From positions 1 through 64,000 of the forward strand of contig DASVCL010000014.1 of the NCBI GenBank assembly GCA_036381615.1: 64,000 nt of DNA. The letters are read 5' to 3'. Position numbers and translations under genes: made by a program. Origin of the DNA: CALANV01 sp036381615 (GTDB lineage Bacteria > Pseudomonadota > Alphaproteobacteria > CACIAM-22H2). Shown here piece by piece: positions 7,343 through 13,903 of this stretch. The notes below the pieces were generated by a model, which did not search any database, was not told the origin of the DNA, and worked only from the letters and a program-made list of their open reading frames with translations. Each line of letters starts with the position of its first letter. Within the stretch, counting starts at the first letter, position 1.

Positions 7343-7399
7343 CTTAAAATCCGTCGGCCCGCAAGGGCCGTGCCGGTTCAAGTCCGGCAGCGGGCACCA
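7343..7399 (+). pseudogene. 3' half of the interrupted tRNA-Leu(UAA) gene
   Basis: It starts at the anticodon loop CTTAAAA, then TCCGT (3' anticodon stem), a variable arm with GGCCC/GGGCC-type pairing, the T-arm GCCGG-TTCAAGT-CCGGC, acceptor strand AGCGGGC, discriminator A and CCA. It has no 5' half next to it: the preceding bases ACAGTCT cannot pair. Its partner is at 4195-4233. Confidence 0.85.
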
Positions 7400-7898
7400 T
7401 GTGCGACAGTTCAGTCGCCGGTCGTTGCCGCGACGATCCTTGCCCCTGGCAGGCCTGTTCTGACAGCGTTGGCCTTCGATCCAATCAGCGCGATCGGGAA
7501 GAGCTTCGAGGGCATCAAGATCAAGCGTGGCGACGGCGGCCTCCGAAAGGATATGGCGACCGTGGCGGCGGTGAGGTCTATGATCGGGCCGAAGATCGCG
7601 CTGATGGGCGATTGCAATCGGAGTCTCGATCCCGCCGAAGCGGGCCGGCGGCTCGCGCGCTTGGCCGAATACGATCCGCATTGGACTGAGGAGCGCGGCG
7701 GGAGCGGAGGCCGCATCTTCTCCGGCCTCGAGTCATATCTTCGTCGAGGCGAGCGCGCATGCCCTCGCCGTCACGACAAACGATCTGGCCCCGGAATCGA
7801 ACGGGAGGCGACGGCAGTCGCGCGTCGAGCATATTGAGAGCGAGCTGGCCCGCCGCGACCGGCGCTTTGTCCGGCAGCTCGCCTCCGCGGAGAGAGCG
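7400..7898. other. intergenic stretch with one gene fragment, otherwise empty
   Basis: Between the 3' tRNA half and the cyclase gene I see only an enolase-superfamily fragment (7475-7693) and no intact gene, terminator or repeat. The open frames that cross it are shadows of that fragment or lack any start signal. Confidence 0.5.
7475..7693 (+). pseudogene. fragment of a mandelate-racemase/enolase-superfamily enzyme
   Basis: An in-frame segment of about 73 codons reads GIKIKRGDGGLRKDMATVA, then VRSMIGPKIALMGDCN and AEYDPHWTEE. This matches the central barrel of the mandelate racemase/muconate-lactonizing family: the KxK strand, a degenerate metal-ligand segment normally (V/M)DxN, here GDCN, and the (D/E)PxWxEEP strand. 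Neither the N-terminal capping domain nor the rest of the barrel is present (family about 370-400 aa). It is a dead fragment placed just after the tRNA 3' half. Confidence 0.6.
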
Positions 7899-9977
7899 AT
7901 GTCTGCTGACACTGGAACTGCCGAACCTCAAGAGGAACGGCAGATGGTCGATGCGCCCGCCCTGCGGGCGATCGAGGAGGAGCCCCAGTTCCGCGAGGCT
8001 CTCGAATCCTGCCCGGCCGGCCTGATCGTCGTTGACGAAGATGGGCGACTTCTCTTCCACAACGCGCGTCTGCGCGAGCTTCTCGGCTACCGCCGGGAGG
8101 AAATGAACCTCATCGACACCAGAATGTTCTGGTGCGACCTGCAACAGAGATCGCGGATCATCGAGGCCCTGCAGGCGCGTGGTGGCCAGCTGCTGAACGA
8201 AGAGGTGATCTGGAAGACGAAGACGGGCGAACTGCGCCACCTCTTGCTGTCGTATGTTCAGGTCGCCTATCAGGGCGGCCACGTCAGCTTCGTCGGCGGC
8301 AAACGGCTGTGCTGGGTCTACGACATCACTGTGCTCAAGCAGCGCGAGGCCCAGATCTCGGAACAGGAACGGCAATTCCGCGAGATTCTCGCCTATTGCC
8401 CCGCCGGCCTGGTGATCGTCGACGAGGAGGGCCGCCTCCTTTTCCACAACGCGCGCCTGCGCGAGCTTCTGGGCTACACCGAGCAAGAGCTGAAACTGTT
8501 CGATACGCGGCAGTTTTGGCACGACCTCGATCATCGCGCGCGGATCATCGAGCGCCTGCGAGAACAGGGCGGGCAGCTGCTGAACGAGGAGGTGATCTGG
8601 AAGACGAAGCATGGCCAGCCGGTGCATGTGCTCATTTCCTATGTTCAGGTGGCGTATCACGGCGGGCATATCAGCTTCGCGGGCGGTCAGCGCATGTCCT
8701 GGGCCTATGACATCACGCCGCTTCGCCAGGCGGAAGAAGCACGTATACGCAGCGAGCAACGCCTGACCGAGGCGATCGAGAGCATCTCCGAAGGGTTTGC
8801 CTACTATGATGCGGAGGACCGTCTGGTCATCTGCAACTCCTGCTATCGCGAGATTCTCTATGCCGGCCTCGACGCCGACCTTCCCGCCGGAATGACGTTC
8901 GAGACCATTGTTCGCCGGGCCGCGGAGCGCGGCTACATCAAGGATGCGGAGGGATGCGTCGACGAATGGGTCGCCCAACGGCTGTTGCAGCATCGAAACC
9001 CGGGCGAGCCGCAGGTGCAGCGGCGCTCCAATGGCCGCTGGGTCATGATCAGCGAGAGACGGACCGGGGACGGCGGCACCGTGGCGGTCTATTCGGACAT
9101 CACGGAGCTGAAGGAGCGGGAGGAGAGTCTTGCCGAAAAATCCGCCACACTCGAGGCGCTCTCAGGCAAGTTGGCGAAATATCTTGCGCCTCAGGTCTAT
9201 CAGTCGATCTTCACGGGACAGCAGGACGTGAAGATCGCGAGCACGCGCAAAAAGCTGACGGTCTGCTTCTCCGACATCGCCGATTTCACCGAGACCACCG
9301 ACAAGATGGAATCGGAGGATCTCAACCACCTGCTTAATCACTACCTGACGGAAATGTCGAAAATCGCGCTGCAGTACGGGGCGACGATCGACAAGTACGT
9401 CGGCGACGCCATCGTCATGTTCTTCGGCGATCCGGAGACGCGCGGCGTGAAGGAGGATGCCATCGCTTGCGTCAAGATGGCACTGGCCATGCAGCAGCGG
9501 ATGGGGGAGCTTGCCGACACCTGGCGAGGTGCCGGCATCGAAACGCCCCTGCGCTGCCGGATCGGCATTCACACCGGCTACTGCACTGTCGGCAATTTCG
9601 GCAGCGAAGACCGGATGGACTACACCATCATCGGCGGTGCGGTAAACCTCGCCTCGCGGCTGGAGCATGAGGCGCAGCCGGGTCGTATCCTCATTTCGTT
9701 CGAGACGTTTGCTCACGTGAAGGACCACATTCAGTGCGAGGAGCTGGGACATATCAGGGCCAAAGGAATCGCCTACCCGATCGCGACCTATGGTGTCGTC
9801 GCGCTGAAGGGCGATCCCGCCACGATTCAAGGCCCGGTTCGCGCCGATTTGCCGCATCTGCGGCTGGAGATTGACCCGGGATCCATGTCCGGCGACGAGC
9901 GCCGCGAAGCGGCCGCGGCGCTGCGCCGTGCGCTCGACATGGTCGAGAGGGAGCCAGGGTATAACCCGACAGCCTGA
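7899..9977 (+). CDS. class III adenylate/guanylate cyclase with three PAS domains
   Basis: The 692-aa protein makes a cyclic nucleotide in response to PAS-sensed signals. PAS1 (about residues 30-145) and PAS2 (about 160-275) are close duplicates; both contain PAGL, LLFHNARLRELLGY and LLNEEVIWKTK. A divergent third PAS (about 290-405, SEGFAYYDAEDRLVICN) and a short coiled coil (about 405-430) lead into the catalytic domain. Metal-binding aspartates are in FSDIADFT and KYVGDAIVMFFGD. The Lys of IDKYVGD and the Thr of DYTIIGG are at the substrate-specifying positions, and VNLASRLE supplies the Asn/Arg pair. Lys-Thr favours ATP as substrate (class IIIb), by family knowledge. There is no membrane segment. 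ATG 7899 follows GGAGAGAGCG. The gene stands alone between two accessory elements. Confidence 0.93.
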   Translation: MSADTGTAEPQEERQMVDAPALRAIEEEPQFREALESCPAGLIVVDEDGRLLFHNARLRELLGYRREEMNLIDTRMFWCDLQQRSRIIEALQARGGQLLNEEVIWKTKTGELRHLLLSYVQVAYQGGHVSFVGGKRLCWVYDITVLKQREAQISEQERQFREILAYCPAGLVIVDEEGRLLFHNARLRELLGYTEQELKLFDTRQFWHDLDHRARIIERLREQGGQLLNEEVIWKTKHGQPVHVLISYVQVAYHGGHISFAGGQRMSWAYDITPLRQAEEARIRSEQRLTEAIESISEGFAYYDAEDRLVICNSCYREILYAGLDADLPAGMTFETIVRRAAERGYIKDAEGCVDEWVAQRLLQHRNPGEPQVQRRSNGRWVMISERRTGDGGTVAVYSDITELKEREESLAEKSATLEALSGKLAKYLAPQVYQSIFTGQQDVKIASTRKKLTVCFSDIADFTETTDKMESEDLNHLLNHYLTEMSKIALQYGATIDKYVGDAIVMFFGDPETRGVKEDAIACVKMALAMQQRMGELADTWRGAGIETPLRCRIGIHTGYCTVGNFGSEDRMDYTIIGGAVNLASRLEHEAQPGRILISFETFAHVKDHIQCEELGHIRAKGIAYPIATYGVVALKGDPATIQGPVRADLPHLRLEIDPGSMSGDERREAAAALRRALDMVEREPGYNPTA

Positions 9978-10140
9978 ATTTGCAGGCGCCGGCGCGTCTT
10001 TCCCGACAAACGCAAACGCGCAGGGGCGGGAAGGCGCAGGCCGATCCGGCGGCCCCGGAGGGCGCGGCGGCCGGACGCGCGTGCTGCGCCTGTCGCAGCG
10101 CGCGCCGTCGCCCCGGCTTCGTGACTGCCGATCGTGCCGG

Positions 10141-10182
10141 CTATGCCGGCTGCAGCGTCAGCTGTTCGAGTTCCTCGACGCG
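10141..10182 (-). repeat. left copy of 42-bp direct repeat (3' end of rad52-like gene)
   Basis: The 42 bp are identical to 12307-12348. They encode, on the minus strand, the last 13 codons plus stop of the Rad52-like protein (VEELEQLTLQPA). Past the repeat the match goes on for six more bases with one mismatch (TTTGGCG against CTTGGCG). The copy is either an attachment site or the stump of a second gene copy. Confidence 0.8.
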
Positions 10183-10254
10183 TTTGGCGATTTTCGGAGC
10201 ATGGGTCGCAGTTTCACTGGTGGAAGGTGTCCTTCTTATGCGGTTTCGGAATCT

Positions 10255-10270
10255 CATCACTCGAGTGATG
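10255..10270. repeat. perfect 16-bp palindrome
   Basis: CATCACTCGAGTGATG is self-complementary over its full length and lies just inside the left edge of the cassette, about 245 bp before the methyltransferase start. It may be a protein-binding site or an accessory recombination site. Confidence 0.5.
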
Positions 10271-10432
10271 GTCATGATGCCGCTTCTTCAAGATCACGCC
10301 CCGGTCCAAGAGCTGGCGAAGACCGGCCAGGGTGTTAGCTTCATGCCTCCAAAGTGGAATTGCGTGGGCGATCGGCCGAACGCCCCTTTTGTTTAGATGA
10401 TGACGACACTGAGGGCTCGCAATTGTTGCGCC

Positions 10433-10460
10433 TTGATTTCCTCTGTTCTTCAATTATAAG
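10433..10460 (+). promoter_or_regulatory. probable sigma-70 promoter of the methyltransferase-AlkB pair
   Basis: TTGATT (10433-10438) and TATAAG (10455-10460) are spaced 16 bp apart in AT-rich DNA, 55 bp before the ATG at 10516. This is the best match upstream of the cassette genes. Confidence 0.45.
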
Positions 10461-10515
10461 TTGCTTAAGGAGCGGGACAAAATTCACGAAACATGAGATT
10501 TGCAAGGGGGGCAAA

Positions 10516-11388
10516 ATGACGATTTTTGAACTCGTCAAAGTCGCACTCGATGAACTCTACCAAGACTGTCTGAGCGTATACGGTGACGGTGCTGACCGGA
10601 AAATCATCGAGAGTATGAGCTATCTGACGAATGTCTACCGAAACTTAAATGATGAAGGTCGCGAATCTGTTAACTACAGGAATCCGGTCAATCGTTTCGC
10701 CTACGTATACAAGTATGTAGCTGCTCATGGTGACTACATTGTTCAAGTTCTTCATGAGCTGCAACGGGAGTTGGAACGTCAGGGAAGCAGATCGATCTTC
10801 ACGGACAAGAAACTTCGAGTGTCATGCATCGGTGGTGGACCAGGAAGCGACATCATCGCCGTTTTGAAGTACCTGAGTGAACGCGCGGAGAAGGAACCCG
10901 TAGAAAAGGTTATTTGCTATTTGCTTGATAGAGAGCAAGCCTGGGCAGACGTTTGGACAGAACTTGACGAACTGTTCCGCGTCAATGTGGCGCTCAACGC
11001 AAACTTCCAGCCGTTGGATGTGACAAATCCAGAATCTTGGCGGTTGCAGAGAAAGTTTCTTGAAGCTGACCTGTTTACGATGAGCTATTTTGTTTCTGAA
11101 GTTATGTCACGCAACGGCGTAAGTGACTTCTGGAAGTACCTATTCGACCATGCAAAGGTTGGCTCGCTTTTTCTGTATATTGATAACGGGAGCGATATCT
11201 TCAATTCATACTTTGATAACCTTTGTGGAGATGCTGGGCTGACACCTATTATCAAGCAGGACAACTATCGTATTATTCCGCGGTTTTCCGAGCAGGCATC
11301 AGAACTTGCCGAATATCAAGATAAGTTCGGCCACAATCCCAGGATTCAAGGTCATGTGAGCTATCGCGTTCTTCAGAAGAAGTTTTGA
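10516..11388 (+). CDS. putative class I SAM-dependent methyltransferase
   Basis: This 290-aa protein has a helical N-terminal region (NRFAYVYKYVAAHGDYIV, about residues 55-80) followed by a Rossmann-type start. The motif VSCIGGGPGSDIIAVL (about residue 102) is a SAM-binding motif I, and a likely acidic motif II sits in CYLLDREQAW (about 137). An aromatic segment, FTMSYFVSEVM, lies near position 200, where motif IV would be. I do not recognise the exact family. The GGGPGSD pattern recalls methyltransferases related to yeast Bmt6 (25S rRNA uridine-N3), so RNA or another nucleic acid is a possible substrate. ATG 10516 follows AGGGGGG by 5 nt. The stop overlaps the AlkB start as TGATG, so the two are translationally coupled. 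Codon use is AT-rich against the genome. Confidence 0.65.
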   Translation: MTIFELVKVALDELYQDCLSVYGDGADRKIIESMSYLTNVYRNLNDEGRESVNYRNPVNRFAYVYKYVAAHGDYIVQVLHELQRELERQGSRSIFTDKKLRVSCIGGGPGSDIIAVLKYLSERAEKEPVEKVICYLLDREQAWADVWTELDELFRVNVALNANFQPLDVTNPESWRLQRKFLEADLFTMSYFVSEVMSRNGVSDFWKYLFDHAKVGSLFLYIDNGSDIFNSYFDNLCGDAGLTPIIKQDNYRIIPRFSEQASELAEYQDKFGHNPRIQGHVSYRVLQKKF

Positions 11389-12002
11389 TGGCTGAGCTGT
11401 TCTCAGATAATGAGAAGCTAGAGCGGATTCCGATGCCGGGCGCTGAGGTTTACCTCCTGCGGCATCTTGCTCTTGATCAGGCGCCAGATCGTATTAAGGA
11501 CGAACTCATCCGTGAGACACCCTGGCGTCAGGAAGCGGTGAGTGTCTGGGGTAAACATTACCTGCAGCCACGTCTCATCGCTTGGTATGGTGATCCTGGT
11601 TGCAGGTATTCTTATTCTGGTCTCAGCCTCGACCCTCTTCCGTGGACAGAATTGTTACTTGCGCTGCGCGCCCGTGTGGAACGAGTGGTAGACGAGAGGT
11701 TCAATAGTGTGCTGCTGAACTACTATCGCGACAACAATGACAGCATGGGATTCCACAGCGATGACGAGCGGGAGCTTGGGCCGAGACCTATCATCGCGTC
11801 TTTGAGCCTTGGAGAAGAAAGAGCCATCGTCTTCAAAGCTAAAGCAAATAAAGAATTGAAACCGATTCGGATCATGCTTGGATCAGGTAGCCTCTTGGTG
11901 ATGAAGGGCGACACACAGGCTAACTGGAAGCACGCCATTCTAAAGGAGAGGCGTCCTTGCGGTCCTCGTGTGAATCTGACATTCCGGCGTATCCAAATAT
12001 AA
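11388..12002 (+). CDS. AlkB-like 2-oxoglutarate/Fe(II) dioxygenase (ALKBH2/3 type)
   Basis: This 204-aa dioxygenase is expected to remove alkyl groups oxidatively from DNA or RNA bases. Visible features are PRLIAWYGDPGCRYSYSG (substrate-lid region), FNSVLLNYYRDNNDSMGFHS and the iron triad. The triad is His-x-Asp in GFHSDDE (about residue 123) and the distal His in NWKHAI. The 2-oxoglutarate-binding Arg is in RVNLTFR, as in AlkB (RxNxTxR). The layout fits the short ALKBH2/3-like branch rather than E. coli AlkB. ATG 11388 overlaps the preceding stop by one base, so it depends on the methyltransferase transcript. Codon use is AT-rich. Pairing a putative nucleic-acid methyltransferase with a demethylase is unusual. 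Confidence 0.88.
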   Translation: MAELFSDNEKLERIPMPGAEVYLLRHLALDQAPDRIKDELIRETPWRQEAVSVWGKHYLQPRLIAWYGDPGCRYSYSGLSLDPLPWTELLLALRARVERVVDERFNSVLLNYYRDNNDSMGFHSDDERELGPRPIIASLSLGEERAIVFKAKANKELKPIRIMLGSGSLLVMKGDTQANWKHAILKERRPCGPRVNLTFRRIQI

Positions 12003-12306
12003 GTTTTCTGAACCCAGGTGGGTGATCGCGACATCCACGTCAAAGTATTTGAATAGATAAGAAGGCAGGCGTCTCTAGATTCTTGTCATTGATAATCATC
12101 CGACTTTAGGCCGCAACCGCCTAGACCGGGGAGATTCGAAGGCATCTCGAATCTGAGATTGCGGTTGTGCGCTTGGGTACATTGAAGCGTCCGACAGTGT
12201 TGGCTGCCTGAAAGCTTTATTGCAGCAGCTCGTCTGATTGCATGCTCAATACGTCAGAAGGTGAGAATAACCCGTCGAGGCATTTCGGCGCCGTCAGACG
12301 TATCGC
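12003..12306. other. gene-free right edge of the cassette
   Basis: No gene is seen. The stretch holds a nested inverted repeat (12112-12169) and ends at the right 42-bp direct repeat. Confidence 0.5.
12112..12169. repeat. nested inverted repeats downstream of alkB-like gene
   Basis: An inner hairpin AGATTCGA (12132-12139) / TCGAATCT (12147-12154) with a 7-nt loop is enclosed by outer arms CAACCGC (12114-12120) / GCGGTTG (12161-12167). There is no T-run, so it is not a typical rho-independent terminator. A structured RNA or a recombination site is possible. Confidence 0.5.
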
Positions 12307-12348
12307 CTATGCCGGCTGCAGCGTCAGCTGTTCGAGTTCCTCGACGCG
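12307..12348 (-). repeat. right copy of 42-bp direct repeat (within rad52-like gene)
   Basis: Identical to 10141-10182, this copy forms the intact 3' end, including the TAG stop, of the Rad52-like gene. Confidence 0.8.
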
Positions 12349-12987
12349 CTTGGCGGCCTGTGGGAACCGCTCGGCGAGGCGCCGTGCGGTGGCGGCATTG
12401 GTGGTCCACCACTCCGCGGCATTGCCGGCCCGCATCGCGCTCTCGAGCGCCTCGAGGAAGGCGCCGCCGCGATCGTACATCACGGCATCGCCCGTATCCG
12501 GGTCGATCAGCTGGAAGCCGCGCGGGGCCGTCGGCGCGCGCTTCATGCGGCGCGTCAGCAGGTCCTGCAGTTTCGCGGTTTCGTGGGCCGCAATCCTGAC
12601 CGAGCGGCCCGAGGCCTCGATATCGACCCAAGGTGCTTCCAGATCATAGAGGTAGCGTCCGATCCCCCAGCGCACGGCGGCGCGCTTGAACGCGTCCGAG
12701 AGCGCGCCCTTTTCCGCCTCGAAATCGGTGTCGCCAGCGCCGTCGGCCTTCCAGATCCATTCGTCGCCGATGCGGATGCCCAGCTCGCACACCGTCTTGC
12801 CGTTCGCGTGGGGATACCGGCACTGCCAGTTCTCGGGGCCGCAGACCTCGTCGAGGCGGTCCATCACGTCGCGCGCGTCGATGTAGGCGAGCGCCATGCC
12901 GCGCTTTCTGTCGGCGGTGGTCGAGCCGACACGCCAGCTCACGCGGTCGGCCGGAAAGGGGGCGGTAAGGGCCTTGATGTCGATCAC
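12307..12987 (-). CDS. Rad52/Rad22-like single-strand annealing protein (phage type)
   Basis: This 226-aa protein of phage recombination systems anneals complementary single strands. The Rad52-like core covers about residues 10-120. It includes FPADRVSWRVGSTTADRKRG, YIDARDVMDRLDEVCGPENW, then a GDTDFEAEKGALSDAFKR segment and AVRWGIGRYLYDL. GTG 12987 was chosen because it overlaps the previous gene's TGA as GTGA and has GGAGA 8 nt upstream; the longer frame back to 13194 overlaps other genes. It is the last gene of a leftward three-gene early operon. Its last 13 codons are duplicated at 10141-10182, where a cassette appears to have inserted. Confidence 0.85.
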   Translation of the reverse strand: MIDIKALTAPFPADRVSWRVGSTTADRKRGMALAYIDARDVMDRLDEVCGPENWQCRYPHANGKTVCELGIRIGDEWIWKADGAGDTDFEAEKGALSDAFKRAAVRWGIGRYLYDLEAPWVDIEASGRSVRIAAHETAKLQDLLTRRMKRAPTAPRGFQLIDPDTGDAVMYDRGGAFLEALESAMRAGNAAEWWTTNAATARRLAERFPQAAKRVEELEQLTLQPA

Positions 12988-13223
12988 GTCGCTGTCTCCG
13001 TCTTCGGCTGTGTTGATGTCGTCGCTTCGTAGAGGGGGCATTGGCCGCCATTCACGTCGCGGCAGTAGAGATAGGGCGGGAAGTCGTCCCACGTCTTCCG
13101 GGTCACGAACCCGAAACCTTCGATCCGGCGGTGCTTGATGCACAGCCACCGCCAGGGCGGATCGTGCCGATCCACCTTGTAGACGTGCGCGCACGTCTCG
13201 CAGAACGTCGGCTCATGCCGCAT
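12984..13223 (-). CDS. small phage protein with cysteine pairs (likely zinc-binding)
   Basis: This 79-aa protein has FCETCAHVY near the N-terminus, WLCIKH in the middle and YLYCRDVNGGQCPLY near the C-terminus. The cysteines could bind zinc. Similar short Cys-rich proteins are common in alphaproteobacterial prophages, without known function. ATG 13223 lies inside the end of the upstream gene (11-nt overlap), and its TGA overlaps the Rad52-like gene's GTG, so the three genes are coupled. Confidence 0.65.
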   Translation of the reverse strand: MRHEPTFCETCAHVYKVDRHDPPWRWLCIKHRRIEGFGFVTRKTWDDFPPYLYCRDVNGGQCPLYEATTSTQPKTETAT

Positions 13224-13467
13224 CGGCCTTTTCCGGGGACATGGTCGTTGCCGGCGCATCGGGGCCCTCGACGGAGTGCGGGTCCGCCGTCTCGGCGATC
13301 CGCTCGAGGTCCTTGATGATGCGCATGAGCGCCTCGTGCGCGCCGGCCGACATCCGCTCGCCCCGCAGCAGGCGCGCGAGTTCGACCGCATCGTGCTGGA
13401 TGTAGTTCATCCGACGCGTGACTTCCGTGGCGATGAAGAGACGATCCGCCGTGCTGTAGTGCGTCAT
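13213..13467 (-). CDS. small phage-type hypothetical protein, first gene of early operon
   Basis: This 84-aa, mainly helical protein (MTHYSTADRLFIATEVTRRM at the start) has no recognised motif. It starts at ATG 13467 without a strong ribosome-binding site and overlaps the next gene by 11 nt. As the first gene after the operator region at 13734-13772, it is likely under repressor control. Confidence 0.55.
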   Translation of the reverse strand: MTHYSTADRLFIATEVTRRMNYIQHDAVELARLLRGERMSAGAHEALMRIIKDLERIAETADPHSVEGPDAPATTMSPEKADAA

Positions 13468-13903
13468 TTCGAATAAGGATGTAGAAGGGCAGGGCTCGTT
13501 GCGGGGTGGCTTTCGCCCGAGAACGCGCGGCGGATATGGCGCCCGCCGGCCGCGGCATATGGCGCCATGCGCGCCACGGGTTCGTCGCCGGCAGGATTAC
13601 CCGCCCGCCGTCACCGCACGCGCCCCGCATTTCCGGTCCGGCCGCCGGCCTCATTGGGCCGAGGATTTCCGCCATTCGCGGACGCCGTCCGTCTCCACGC
13701 GTGCCTGTGACTTCGATCTCGGTGACCGCAATGTAGGAGACATTATCCCTACGGTCAATAGGAAAACTCCTACGGCCAAGATGAAGAACCTGAGCCGGAC
13801 CCGCGGGCGCGCACGCGGCCCGTCGCGCCGATGTCGCGCACTGCCGGCGCTGCCCGCGCGACCGGCGGCGGAGGTGTCGAAAAAGCGTGTTATGGGGCCG
13901 ATA
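13468..13903. other. operator region between repressor and early operon, no clear gene
   Basis: Apart from the TAGGA/TCCTA operator sites at 13734-13772, no supported gene is visible. A minus-strand frame from about 13675 runs on past 13467 in a shadow frame, and its first 60 codons have no recognisable features. Confidence 0.45.
13734..13772. promoter_or_regulatory. phage repressor operators OL-like
   Basis: TAGGAAAACTCCTA (13759-13772) is an inverted repeat TAGGA-N4-TCCTA. A looser site, TAGG...CCCTA, lies at 13734-13751. The same TAGGA-N4-TCCTA pattern recurs in front of the repressor gene at 14641. The sites are placed to control the leftward early operon. Confidence 0.6.

Larger units (their letters stand above)
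4226..7350. mobile_element. integrated element splitting tRNA-Leu; decayed mobilizable plasmid
   Basis: The element is bounded by CTTAAAAT at 4226-4233 and 7343-7350, the anticodon-loop core of the interrupted tRNA-Leu. Inside are a complete tRNA-Leu(UAA), a MobV relaxase remnant, a RepL-like replication gene with tandem repeats upstream, a HEPN protein and a small unknown gene. Rep plus Mob suggests that a small mobilizable plasmid was captured. No integrase remains inside it, so how it inserted is inferred only from the tRNA location. Confidence 0.7.
9978..10515. other. gene-free stretch with direct-repeat copy, palindrome and promoter
   Basis: No convincing gene is seen. The left half (to about 10180) is GC-rich and ends in a 42-bp copy of the Rad52-like gene's 3' end. 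The right half becomes AT-rich and holds a 16-bp palindrome and a promoter for the methyltransferase gene. A reverse-strand frame at 10214-10453 resembles nothing I know. Confidence 0.5.
10183..12306. mobile_element. AT-richer two-gene cassette between 42-bp direct repeats
   Basis: The segment between the repeats holds a methyltransferase-like gene and an AlkB-like gene. By eye it is clearly richer in A/T than either flank, with A/T-ending codons that the neighbours avoid. This fits recent transfer into the 3' end of a phage recombination gene, whose stop codon is preserved. No integrase or transposase is present, so movement must have used enzymes supplied elsewhere or homologous recombination. 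Confidence 0.55.

Noticed and set aside
10214..10453. Minus-strand 79-aa frame in the left part of the cassette
   Set aside because: No recognisable motif or ribosome-binding site, and it overlaps the likely promoter of the methyltransferase gene; not enough to call.
13470..13675. Possible small minus-strand phage gene before 13467
   Set aside because: The frame does not stop at 13467 and continues as a shadow of the next genes; no motif or start signal.
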